Shown in pieces: positions 17,633-25,331 of a DNA stretch of 64,000 nucleotides. The notes under the pieces are model-generated. The model was not told where the DNA came from and did no database searches. It saw nothing but the letters and a program-made list of their open reading frames with translations. How positions within the stretch are numbered: position 1 is the stretch's first letter; the number at the start of each line of letters is the position of its first letter. Source of the stretch: Natronosalvus rutilus (GTDB lineage: Archaea > Halobacteriota > Halobacteria > Halobacteriales > Natrialbaceae); the NCBI RefSeq assembly GCF_024204665.1, contig NZ_CP100355.1:1407451-1471450 (forward strand), written 5' to 3'. Made by a program: the position numbers and the translations under genes.

Positions 17633-17708
17633 TTGCCGGGAGTCCACATCAAAGCCCCACCCTCGAGGACCGAGGCGCGTCTGCGCCGAGGGAGTAGGGT
17701 GGGGTAGT
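17480..17708 (+). ncRNA. Probable omega-RNA (reRNA) of TnpB
   Basis: In characterised TnpB systems the guide RNA overlaps the 3' end of tnpB and extends through the right end, with the guide copied from flanking DNA. Here the 3' end of tnpB plus the structured right end (17655-17704, with inner CCTCG/CGAGG and GGCGC/GCGCC stems) fits that plan. The guide would begin at about 17705 with TAGTTTACAGCG, the 3' edge of the neighbouring RNR gene. The 5' boundary is a guess. Confidence 0.45.
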
Positions 17709-19010
17709 TTACAGCGTATTGTCTGCCTCTTCAGCGTCCTCGACGACCTCGAGTCCGCGGTTGTTCACCGCCATCGGATCGAGACCGACCTCCTGGAGGA
17801 ACTGTTTGTACTCGCGCTCGCAGGTCTCGGCGGCCTTTTGCTTGTCGCTGGCCCGGTCACAGAGGGCGACGAGGTTCTCCGGCACGTCGTTCTGGTAGAC
17901 GATCCAGTGGTTGATCAGGTCCGAGAGGCGGCGGATGGGGCTTGTGAAGTGGCCGTAAATCTCGAAGTTGAGCGCGTGGTGGCCGCCGAATGGGTCGTTC
18001 ATGTACTTCGCGCGGGGCATCACCTTCATCACCGCCCACTGGATTTTGTCGAGTTGGCGACCCGGCGCGGTCTCGAGGGTCGCGTTGACCGCCTTCCGGG
18101 GCTCGTCCCAGGTGTCGCCGGGGATGGAGACTCCGTCGAGGTCCTGGATCTCCTGGAGGGCCTTCGACCACTCGTCGGGTGTCGGCTGGGGGTGGACGCG
18201 GTACATCGCTTCGACGCCGCGAGACCACATGAGTTCGTGCGTGACGGCCTTGTTGGCTTTGAGCATGCACTCCTCGATGATGGTGTGGGCGCGGTCGCGG
18301 CTGGGATTCAGGACGAGGGAGCCGTCTTCCTTGCGGATCTCGTGCATCTCGTTGGCCACCTCGTAGACGAGCTTGTTCTCCTCGTGCAGCGGCGCGTCGG
18401 GGTCCTCGAGGCGCTGTTCGGCCTGGGAGTAGGTGAGCCGTTCGTCGGACTCGATGACGGACTTGTAGATGTCGATGGAGTCGTAGCTCAGGGTCTCCTT
18501 GTCGAGGTGCATCTCGACGGTGTGGGCCAGTCGCTCCTCGTTGGGGACCAGCGAGCAGACCGACTCGGCCAGCACCGGCGGCAGCATGTGGATGGTGTAG
18601 GCGGGCAGGTAGACCGTGTTGCCGCGCTCGACCGCCTCGTTCCACATCTCGGATTCGGGGTGGACGTAGTGGGTCACGTCCGCGATGTGGACCCAGAGGA
18701 CGTACTCGTCCTCGCGCTCTTCGATCGAGAGCGCGTCGTCGAAGTCCTGGGCGTCGATGGGGTCGGTCGTCCACGTCGTCATGTCCCGGAGGTCGCGCCG
18801 ATCCTCGAGTTCCGCGTCGATGTCCGCTTTCGGATCTTCGGTCAATTCCTTGGCCTCTTCGAGAACGCTCGCGGGGAACTCGTCGCGAATCTCGAACTTC
18901 TCGAAGAGGTCCTCGCGCTTGTTCTCGAGGTGGCGGGCCAGGTCCTCGGAGATCTGGACGGGACCTTGCCCCTCGGCCGTGCCGGCTGCGGCCTGTACGT
19001 CATCGCTCAT
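17709..19010 (-). CDS. RNR (RNase II/R) family exoribonuclease, short archaeal form
   Basis: A 433-residue protein containing the RNB catalytic domain. Residues 83-95 (DPIDAQDFDDALS) carry the conserved metal-binding aspartates, followed by LWVHIADVTHYV and, near the C-terminus, FTSPIRRLSDLINH. It is much shorter than bacterial RNase R and lacks cold-shock and S1 domains. It should degrade RNA 3' to 5' in the cytoplasm. The start at 19010 (MSDDVQ) is preferred over an upstream codon at 19037. Its stop codon lies within about 5 bp of the TnpB element's right hairpin. Confidence 0.88.
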   Translation of the reverse strand: MSDDVQAAAGTAEGQGPVQISEDLARHLENKREDLFEKFEIRDEFPASVLEEAKELTEDPKADIDAELEDRRDLRDMTTWTTDPIDAQDFDDALSIEEREDEYVLWVHIADVTHYVHPESEMWNEAVERGNTVYLPAYTIHMLPPVLAESVCSLVPNEERLAHTVEMHLDKETLSYDSIDIYKSVIESDERLTYSQAEQRLEDPDAPLHEENKLVYEVANEMHEIRKEDGSLVLNPSRDRAHTIIEECMLKANKAVTHELMWSRGVEAMYRVHPQPTPDEWSKALQEIQDLDGVSIPGDTWDEPRKAVNATLETAPGRQLDKIQWAVMKVMPRAKYMNDPFGGHHALNFEIYGHFTSPIRRLSDLINHWIVYQNDVPENLVALCDRASDKQKAAETCEREYKQFLQEVGLDPMAVNNRGLEVVEDAEEADNTL

Positions 19011-19271
19011 ACCCTCGGCTACGAACAGGAGTGCCAAAGTCGTGTCGGGACGCGTGCGCGGCGGTTCGCGCCAGCCGTGCGAAGTGGTCGAGGAACTGAA
19101 CGCGTCCTGGAACGACCGGTGCGATCAAAACACGGTCCGCTGCAATTCTCGATTCGCTCCGGGAGCTTCAAGTGGGTGACAAGGCATATTGTGTCGTATG
19201 TTACCACTCTATTGGGAGAAGGCTGGGAACATGCAAAGGCTACTTACCGATAGACGTCGAGGTTCGTGACG

Positions 19272-20759
19272 ATGAGTCAGAAGGCAGATCGAAGCCGTCA
19301 GCAGGAACTGCGGACGGAGAAATCCGCCACCGCCGATTCGCTGACCCTGGAAAGCGGACTGGAGGCGCTTCGGTCGAGCCCGGCGTTTCACGGGACGGTC
19401 GAACCGCTCGACGGACTCGACGACCTCGAAACCTGCGAGCACATCGCGCTGTTCTACCGGTCCCGCGAGGAACGGTTCGCCACCGTCACCCCGTTTATTC
19501 GACAGGGTATCGAGCGCGGCGAGCGGGTCATGTACGTCATCGACGACCTCCCGAAGTCCGCAATCCTCGCGGAACTCCGCGGCGGCGACGTCGACGTCGA
19601 CGCGGCGCTCGAGTCGGGTCAACTGACGTTTCACTCGCTCGAGGAGACCTACCTCCGGTCCGGGCGCTTCGACCCCGACGACATGCTCGAGGTGTACGCC
19701 GACGCGATCGAGGAGGCGAAGGAGGAGTACCCGGCGCTTCGCGTGACCGCGAACACGAACTTCATCCTGGACGAGTACGCGACCCTCGAGGACTTCATGG
19801 CCTACGAGAGCCGCGTCAACGACCTCTTCCGTGGTGAGGATTGCATCGCCCTCTGTCACTACGATTGCGAGCGTATCCCACCCGAGACGCTCGTCGACGT
19901 CATTCGAACGCACCCGCACCTGGTGTACGAAGATACCGTCTGTCACAACTTCTACTACACGCCGCCGGAGGAGTTCTTCGAACCCGACGAACCCACTCGC
20001 GACGTCGAGCGAATGCTGAACACGCTGGTGGACCGCGCCAGAGCACGGTCCGAACTCAACGAGACGGTCGCGGAACTCGAGGAGTCCAACGAGCGACTCA
20101 GGCGGTTCGCCTACGTCGCCTCCCACGACTTACAGGAGCCGCTGCGGATGATCTCGAGCTATCTCCAGTTGCTCGATTCCCGCTACGCGGACGACCTGGA
20201 CGAGGAGGCGCGGGAGTACATCGACTTCGCCGTAGACGGCTCCGACCGGATGCGGGAGATGGTCAACGGGTTGCTCGCGTACTCGCGAATCGACATGGAC
20301 GAGGCGGACTTCGAGCGAGTCGAGTGCGACGACGTCGTCGACGACGTGCTGACCGATCTGCAGGTACAGATCGACGAAACCGATGCTACAGTCGACCTCG
20401 AGCCGTTACCCGCGGTCCGCGGTGAGGCCCACCAGCTCGAGCAACTGTTCTCGAACCTGGTCTCGAACGCAATCAAGTACAGTGGCGACGAGGTGCCCCG
20501 GATCGAGATCACCGGCGAGAAACGGGGTGACCGCTGTGTCTTCTCAGTCGACGACGACGGAATCGGTATCGATCCCGAGTACGTCGACCAGATCTTCGAC
20601 ATCTTCAACCGACTTCACTCGAACGACGAGTTCCAGGGGACCGGTATCGGGCTCTCGCTGTGTCGAAAGATCGTCGACCACCACGGCGGTGACATCTGGG
20701 TCGACTCGGAACCGGACGACGGTACGACGTTTTACTTCACTCTTCCCGCGGCGGCGTAG
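19272..20759 (+). CDS. MEDS-domain sensor histidine kinase
   Basis: A 495-residue soluble kinase. Residues about 45-215 form a MEDS (DcmR-type sensory) domain: CEHIALFYRSREERFATV, IRQGIERGERVMYVIDD and a HYDCERIPPETL end. HisKA follows with His285 in ASHDLQEPLRM, then HATPase_c (SNLVSNAIKYS, DDDGIGI, GTGIGLSLC). The ATG at 19272 is taken rather than a GTG two codons earlier. It is followed after 62 bp by an Rcp1-type response regulator, its likely phosphotransfer partner. The MEDS ligand is unknown; one-carbon or hydrocarbon signals are reported for relatives. Confidence 0.9.
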   Translation: MSQKADRSRQQELRTEKSATADSLTLESGLEALRSSPAFHGTVEPLDGLDDLETCEHIALFYRSREERFATVTPFIRQGIERGERVMYVIDDLPKSAILAELRGGDVDVDAALESGQLTFHSLEETYLRSGRFDPDDMLEVYADAIEEAKEEYPALRVTANTNFILDEYATLEDFMAYESRVNDLFRGEDCIALCHYDCERIPPETLVDVIRTHPHLVYEDTVCHNFYYTPPEEFFEPDEPTRDVERMLNTLVDRARARSELNETVAELEESNERLRRFAYVASHDLQEPLRMISSYLQLLDSRYADDLDEEAREYIDFAVDGSDRMREMVNGLLAYSRIDMDEADFERVECDDVVDDVLTDLQVQIDETDATVDLEPLPAVRGEAHQLEQLFSNLVSNAIKYSGDEVPRIEITGEKRGDRCVFSVDDDGIGIDPEYVDQIFDIFNRLHSNDEFQGTGIGLSLCRKIVDHHGGDIWVDSEPDDGTTFYFTLPAAA

Positions 20760-20762
20760 ATC

Positions 20763-20818
20763 GGTTCACAGGCTCACAGGCTCAGTAGTTCACAGATTCA
20801 CAGGTTCACAGGGTTTCA
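20763..20818. repeat. Seven tandem octamers, consensus GGTTCACA
   Basis: The spacer between kinase and response regulator is almost entirely made of seven 8-bp units: GGTTCACA, GGCTCACA, GGCTCAGT, AGTTCACA, GATTCACA, GGTTCACA and GGGTTTCA. The last unit ends 3 nt before the regulator's ATG. Confidence 0.8.
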
Positions 20819-20821
20819 GCA

Positions 20822-21283
20822 ATGACCGAGGAACCGTTCGACATCCTGGTAATCGAGGACAACCCCGGCGACGTTCGGCTCATCGAGAACGGATTCGACG
20901 AGAGCGACGTCTCCCGTTCGCTGACCGTCGTCACCGACGGGGCGGAAGCGCTCGACTACCTCTATCGACGGAACGGCTTCGAATCCGCGGCGAAGCCGGA
21001 CCTCGTGCTGTTGGATCTGAACGTGCCGAAACTGACCGGCAACGCGGTGCTCGAGCGGATTACCGACGACCCCGACTTTCGTTCGACGCCGATACTCGTT
21101 CTCTCGGGATCCCAGTCCGACGATCACGTTATCGAGACATACCGTCTGGGAGCGGACGGCTACTTTGTCAAGCCGGTGGACCCCCACGAGTTCATCTCAC
21201 TCGTCAAAACGATCGGGGATTCGCTGGCCTCGCCTGGGTCACTCCCTTCGGGAGAATTCGCCGACGTCGATCGGCCCTCGTGA
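20822..21283 (+). CDS. Single-domain response regulator (Rcp1 type)
   Basis: A 153-residue stand-alone receiver. The acidic pair is IEDN (11-14), the phosphoacceptor is Asp65 in LVLLDLNVPK, and the switch lysine is Lys115 in GYFVKPVD. The NPGDVRLI and YLYRR segments are typical of Rcp1-type regulators paired with phytochrome-like kinases. There is no output domain, so it acts through partner proteins or as a phosphorelay intermediate. It is probably cotranscribed with the MEDS kinase and could also serve the related kinase at 4715. Confidence 0.9.
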   Translation: MTEEPFDILVIEDNPGDVRLIENGFDESDVSRSLTVVTDGAEALDYLYRRNGFESAAKPDLVLLDLNVPKLTGNAVLERITDDPDFRSTPILVLSGSQSDDHVIETYRLGADGYFVKPVDPHEFISLVKTIGDSLASPGSLPSGEFADVDRPS

Positions 21284-21677
21284 TCCTAGTCGGGTAGCGC
21301 GGATCCTTGTGGTCCCTCGTTACCCCAGTGCGTAGAGCGGATTTCCGCAGTCCCTCGTGACCACCGGGTAGAACGGGTCTCCGCGGTCCCCCGTAACCCC
21401 CGCCGAGCGAGACGGGAGGCGGGGCTCCGCCCAGGAGCGCCTGGGTGCAAAACGACTGGCTGTAGCAGGATCGCGACCCCGACGAGCGCGAACGTTTCTA
21501 CTGGCCGTTTGTCAGTCGCTCACGCTCGAGCATGGACCACAACCCGCGATTCACTATACTTTTTATAGTAGTGTACCGCCGTCTAGTAACGACCGCGTTC
21601 CGTATCTCTCGAGCCGATCGACCAGTTCGTGAAGAACACGTTGGAAGTTATATGTTTCCAGCAGAGAGTGTGTGGAG
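21284..21677. repeat. Intergenic with three 36-38-bp direct repeats (21291-21401)
   Basis: Three imperfect tandem copies start with GTAG at 21294, 21332 and 21368 and share GGAT/GGGT, CCGCGGTCCC and CTCGTNACC blocks. A partial fourth overlaps the response-regulator stop (21269-21288). Further on, ACTATA-N5-TATAGT (21553-21569) flanks a TATA-like TTTTTATA. A second TATA lies at 21648-21654. No ORF is supported. Confidence 0.6.
21648..21654 (+). promoter_or_regulatory. TATA box of the ABC exporter operon
   Basis: TTATATG is centred 27 nt upstream of the ATG at 21678, so it decides that start over the GTG at 21672. Confidence 0.6.
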
Positions 21678-22661
21678 ATGACGACGATTGCCCTCCACGA
21701 CGTCGCGAAACGCTACGGCGACGTCACCGCACTGGCCGGCATCGACCTCGAGGTTGAGTCCGGCGAGGTCTTCGGCTTTCTGGGCCCGAACGGGGCCGGC
21801 AAGTCGACGACCATCGACATCCTGCTGCGTTACACCTACCCCTCGAGTGGGCGGGTCGAGGTGCTGGGTCACGACGTGACGAGCGACCCCGTCGCCGTCC
21901 GCGAGCGGACCGGCATCCTCCCGGAGGGGTACGCCCCCTTCGAGACGATGACCGGGCGCCAGCACCTCGAGTACGCCATCGCGGCCAACGACGCCGACGA
22001 CGACCCCGACGTCTTGCTCGAGCGCGTGGACGTGGCTCACGCGGCCGACCGCAAGGCCATCGGCTACTCGAAGGGGATGACCCAGCGGCTTGGCCTCGCG
22101 ATGGCTCTCGTCGGCGAACCCGAACTCCTGATCCTCGACGAACCCTCGACCGGGCTCGACCCCCACGGCGTCCGACTGATGCGTCAGATCGTTCGCGAGG
22201 AACGCGACCGGGGCGCGACGGTCTTCTTCTCGAGTCACATCCTGGAGCAGGTCGAAGCGGTCGCTGACCGGGTCGGCATCCTACGGCAGGGCTCGCTGAT
22301 CGCCGTCGACACCATCGACGGGCTCCGGTCGGCCAACGAAGGCGACGGCGAACTCGTCGTCGAACTCGAGACGGCCGACGGGGTTCGTGAACGCGTTGCA
22401 GGCGGCGAGACTGCTGCGGGATCGAACCCACCGGCGGGAGCACAGGTCGGCCTCGAACCGGTCGTCGCGGCCGTCGACTCCCTCGCGGGCGTCTCTGCGG
22501 TGCGCCGGGACGGCGACGCACTCGTGGTCGCCTGCGCGACGGAGGCGAAACTCGACGTGCTGGATACGATTCGTGAGCAAGGGGCAACAATCATCGACTT
22601 TTCGACCGCTGAGACGTCGCTCGAAGAGTTATTTGTCTCCTACACGGAGGGCGGGCGATGA
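21678..22661 (+). CDS. ABC-2 type transporter ATP-binding protein
   Basis: A 327-residue ATPase of the drug/antibiotic exporter class (CcmA/NatA-like). It shows Walker A GPNGAGKST (36-44), signature YSKGMTQRL, Walker B LLILDEPSTGLDPHG and the H-loop in FFSSHILEQVE. A C-terminal extension (about 215-327) resembles the dimerisation domain of such exporters. The permease gene follows with an ATGA overlap. The substrate is unknown. Confidence 0.9.
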   Translation: MTTIALHDVAKRYGDVTALAGIDLEVESGEVFGFLGPNGAGKSTTIDILLRYTYPSSGRVEVLGHDVTSDPVAVRERTGILPEGYAPFETMTGRQHLEYAIAANDADDDPDVLLERVDVAHAADRKAIGYSKGMTQRLGLAMALVGEPELLILDEPSTGLDPHGVRLMRQIVREERDRGATVFFSSHILEQVEAVADRVGILRQGSLIAVDTIDGLRSANEGDGELVVELETADGVRERVAGGETAAGSNPPAGAQVGLEPVVAAVDSLAGVSAVRRDGDALVVACATEAKLDVLDTIREQGATIIDFSTAETSLEELFVSYTEGGR

Positions 22662-23473
22662 ACTGGCGACTGCTCGCGAGCAAGGAGTTCGGCGACGCGA
22701 TTCGCAACTACCAGCTGTACGCGATGGCGGCGCTCTTCGGGCTCGTCTTCGGCGTGTTCGGTTACATTCACGTGCGGAACGTGCGACGCGCTCGCGTTTA
22801 CGACTACCTCTCGGCGCCCGAACCGATCGAGTTCGTCACGATGCTCTCGTTGCTCTGTATCGTGCTGATCCCGGCCACCGGGTTGATGCTCTCGTACGAG
22901 GCCATCGTCAAGCGACGCGACGGCGGCCAGCTCACGCTTATGCTGGGAATGCCCCACGACCGACGCGACGTCGTGATCGGGTCGCTGGTCGGGCGATACC
23001 TGGTGTTCCTCGCACCGCTACTCCTCGGCGTCGTCGTCGCGGTCGCGATCATCTTCGGGTTCGGTTCGACGGTTCCGCTGGCGGCGCTGGCCGGATTTAC
23101 GCTCGCCACTGCCAGTCTGGGACTGGCTTACGTCGCCATCGGCATCGGTCTCTCCGGTTTGCTCCGATCGCCCTCCTGGGCCGCCGTCTGTGCATTCGGC
23201 GTGTTCATGCTGTTCGTCTTCGTCTGGCGGGTGGTCCCCGACGGCGTCGTCTACCTGCTCTCGGGGCTCGAGTTCCCCGACGAACTCCCGTGGTGGCGCC
23301 CCTACGTGGCGACGCTCTCCCCGAGCGTGGCCTACGAACGGGTACTCGACGCCTACGTGTTCAATCGAGCGAGCGAGGACGCCCCGTCGGCGTTCGGCGT
23401 GGCGGTCTTGCTCGCCTGGGTGATACTCGCGCCGCTGGCGGGGTATCTGCAGTTCGACCGGGCGGACCTCTAG
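22658..23473 (+). CDS. ABC-2 type transporter permease
   Basis: A 271-residue protein with about six membrane segments. The N-terminal helix is preceded by a cytoplasmic coupling segment (LLASKEFGDAIRNYQLY), and a loop with KRRDGGQLTLMLGMPHDRRDVV resembles NosY/ABC-2 permeases. It is translationally coupled to the ATPase (4-nt overlap). The pair forms a small exporter or a membrane-protein maturation system of unknown cargo. Confidence 0.85.
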   Translation: MNWRLLASKEFGDAIRNYQLYAMAALFGLVFGVFGYIHVRNVRRARVYDYLSAPEPIEFVTMLSLLCIVLIPATGLMLSYEAIVKRRDGGQLTLMLGMPHDRRDVVIGSLVGRYLVFLAPLLLGVVVAVAIIFGFGSTVPLAALAGFTLATASLGLAYVAIGIGLSGLLRSPSWAAVCAFGVFMLFVFVWRVVPDGVVYLLSGLEFPDELPWWRPYVATLSPSVAYERVLDAYVFNRASEDAPSAFGVAVLLAWVILAPLAGYLQFDRADL

Positions 23474-23516
23474 CGTTCGACGCGCACCGACTTGCGACCG
23501 TCGGCGTGGCCCACGA

Positions 23517-23804
23517 TCACCGCTCCTCGACCCGCCGGCGCTCCTCGAGCGAACACAGATACCGCCGCAAAAACGCCTCCTGGGAGTGCTCGCCGGCCTC
23601 GAGGTCGGTGAGCTGAGCCTCGAGGCCGTCGCGGCCGTATCGACAGAGGTCGCCGTCGCAGGGTTTACAGAAGTACTCGAAGGTCTTGCCCTCGCGTTCC
23701 CAGCGATTGCCGTACTTGTCGTACTCGCGGGCCTCGGATCGCGGGATCGTCTCGCCGCAGGCGATGCAGGTCACGGTCTCCGTTCGCCACCGGGAGAGCC
23801 ACAT
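23517..23804 (-). CDS. Small zinc-binding haloarchaeal protein
   Basis: A 95-residue protein with two CxxC knuckles (CIACGETI near residue 13 and CKPC near 46), which should bind one zinc ion. The remainder is charged with a Glu/Arg-rich helical end (LRRYLCSLEERRRVEER). The family is known to me only as conserved hypothetical proteins of haloarchaea. DNA, RNA or protein binding are all possible. It is convergent with the ABC exporter operon. Confidence 0.75.
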   Translation of the reverse strand: MWLSRWRTETVTCIACGETIPRSEAREYDKYGNRWEREGKTFEYFCKPCDGDLCRYGRDGLEAQLTDLEAGEHSQEAFLRRYLCSLEERRRVEER

Positions 23805-23916
23805 ACGTCGGCTATTGGCGTGCGCCTACTTAGCAATTCTCACGGCGAGCGTGACCGTCACGTATGACGACCGAGACGGGCGGCAACCCCGTGGTCGACC
23901 TGCCCTCGAACGGGCG

Positions 23917-23924
23917 TTTTATAG
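23917..23924 (+). promoter_or_regulatory. TATA box of the PUA-domain gene
   Basis: TTTTATAG is centred 27 nt upstream of the ATG at 23948. This rules out the longer in-frame start at 23864. Confidence 0.65.
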
Positions 23925-23947
23925 CCGACGTGGCCGTGGTAGCGCGT

Positions 23948-24427
23948 ATGCAGGTCAAATCGCGACACCACCTCCGAAGCGACGCCATCTCCGAGATCGA
24001 GACGGCCGTGTCCAACCGTCTCGGCGTTACGCTCGCGGGCGACACCTACGAACGCGTCGAGTTCGAGGACAGTGACTGGGAGGTCGTCCTGGTCGACGGC
24101 GCCCCCGAAATCGCCTACTTCGATGACGAGCCGTTCCTGACCGTCCGCGGGGCGAACGCCTACGATCCCGACTACCGGATCGTGACCGTCGACGCGGGCG
24201 CGGTCTCGTTCGTCTCCGACGGCGCGGACGTGATGCGCCCGGGGATCACCGAGGCCGATTCCGAAATCTCCGACGGTGACCTCGTGTTGATCGCCGAGGA
24301 GTCTCACGGCAAGGTGCTGGCGATCGGGCGCGCTCGCGTCTCGGGGACGGAGATGGTCGGCGAGGAGGGGAAGGTCGTCGACTCGCTGCACCACGTCGGC
24401 GACGACCTCTACTCGTTTTCTGGATAA
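23948..24427 (+). CDS. PUA-domain RNA-binding protein (MCT-1/Tma20-like)
   Basis: A 159-residue protein. The N-terminal MQVKSRHHLRSDAISEIETAV segment is typical of archaeal relatives of eukaryotic MCT-1/Tma20. The C-terminal PUA domain (about 75-155) shows DAGAVSFVSDGADVMRPGI and KVLAIGRARVSGTEM. It probably binds structured RNA in translation or RNA modification. The leaderless promoter fixes the start. Confidence 0.88.
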   Translation: MQVKSRHHLRSDAISEIETAVSNRLGVTLAGDTYERVEFEDSDWEVVLVDGAPEIAYFDDEPFLTVRGANAYDPDYRIVTVDAGAVSFVSDGADVMRPGITEADSEISDGDLVLIAEESHGKVLAIGRARVSGTEMVGEEGKVVDSLHHVGDDLYSFSG

Positions 24428-24531
24428 CGCTCGACCTGTTCACGTTTGCGGGCTGCTTACGTGCTTCCAATCCTCGAGTGATAGTAGTCTAAATTCTCGA
24501 GCGACGGTTCCCCCACTCTTCAAGCGACGAC

Positions 24532-25242
24532 TCACTCCTCGCTCGCGTCGATGTCGTCTTCCTCGTAGGCGTCTTCGTACTTCTCGAGCGCCATCTCGTA
24601 GCCCTCCCGTGCCAGGTCGAAGGTCTCCCGGAGGTCTGCGATCGGCTCGAGGGTCGCGTCGACCCGGAGGTCGTCGTAGAACGGTTCGAGTTCGCGCTCC
24701 TCAGTCGTCGCGACGCGGACGGCCGCGCTCTGGACCCGCAGTTCCTCGCGCTTGTCGCCCCCTTCGGCGTGACCGGCGGCGAGGGCGTCGATCAGGCGTT
24801 CGGCGAGGGGCGTCTCGTCGTCCCTCGAGTCGGCGTAAGCTGTCGCGGTCGCCTCGATCACGGACTCCCCGGTCAGAAGGTTGCCGGCGACCGTGTAGCC
24901 GTCGCCGCTCGTGTGTCCGTACCAGTCCTTGCAGTCTTCCCCCGAAAACGTGAACTCGCCGTCGCGGTCGACGCCGTGGAGCTGGCGGTTCGAGGCCCCC
25001 TCGTCCGCGTTGAGCAGGGCCTCGAGGGCATCCTCGACGGCGAGTCCGTCGTCGACGTACCGGATTCCCCGCCGACCGAGGTCGACGTTCACCAGGCTCT
25101 GGGTGGCGACGGCCCCGTTCTCGCTGACGAACGGGCAGAGGGTGCCGACGCCGGGAAGCCGGGTTGTCACCGCGACGCCGAACCGGTCGTGTTCCTCGCC
25201 GTCGTCCTCGTACGTCTCGTGGACACAGATGCTGAACGTCAT
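24532..25242 (-). CDS. DUF1028 family (Ntn-hydrolase-like) protein
   Basis: A 236-residue member of DUF1028, predicted to have an Ntn-hydrolase fold. It begins MTFSICVHE, followed by DRFGVAVTTRLPGVGTLCPFVSENGAVATQSLVN. GYTVAGNLLTGESV and LAERLIDALAAGHAEGGDKRE are the other family blocks. The tail is acidic. Substrate is unknown; some family members are linked to amidohydrolase loci. The ATG at 25242 is chosen since the ten preceding in-frame residues are not conserved. Confidence 0.85.
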   Translation of the reverse strand: MTFSICVHETYEDDGEEHDRFGVAVTTRLPGVGTLCPFVSENGAVATQSLVNVDLGRRGIRYVDDGLAVEDALEALLNADEGASNRQLHGVDRDGEFTFSGEDCKDWYGHTSGDGYTVAGNLLTGESVIEATATAYADSRDDETPLAERLIDALAAGHAEGGDKREELRVQSAAVRVATTEERELEPFYDDLRVDATLEPIADLRETFDLAREGYEMALEKYEDAYEEDDIDASEE

Positions 25243-25331
25243 GTCGTCCGGGGGCACGAACTCCGCCGGCAAAAAGGGGCGTCTCCCGGCAGTCTGGGAG
25301 CGCTCGAGGGACGATGAACTGGCTCGTCCGC

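Larger units (their letters stand above)
16162..17706 (+). mobile_element. IS1341-type (IS200/IS605 family) element with tnpB only
   Basis: The left end follows TTGAC (16157-16161), a plausible IS605-type target, and carries a perfect hairpin CCACGACT-GA-AGTCGTGG (16168-16185). A second leader hairpin pairs CTCCGGCCT (16247-16255) with AGGCCGGAG (16281-16289). After an intact tnpB, the right end has an imperfect hairpin whose base pairs CCCCACCCT (17655-17663) with AGGGTGGGG (17696-17704). There is no tnpA. Exact ends are uncertain by a few bases. The element sits between the convergent stops of the GNAT and RNR genes. Confidence 0.8.

Noticed and set aside
21291-21401. Direct repeats considered as a CRISPR array
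   Set aside because: The copies are contiguous and diverged, with no unique spacers and no cas genes in the window.
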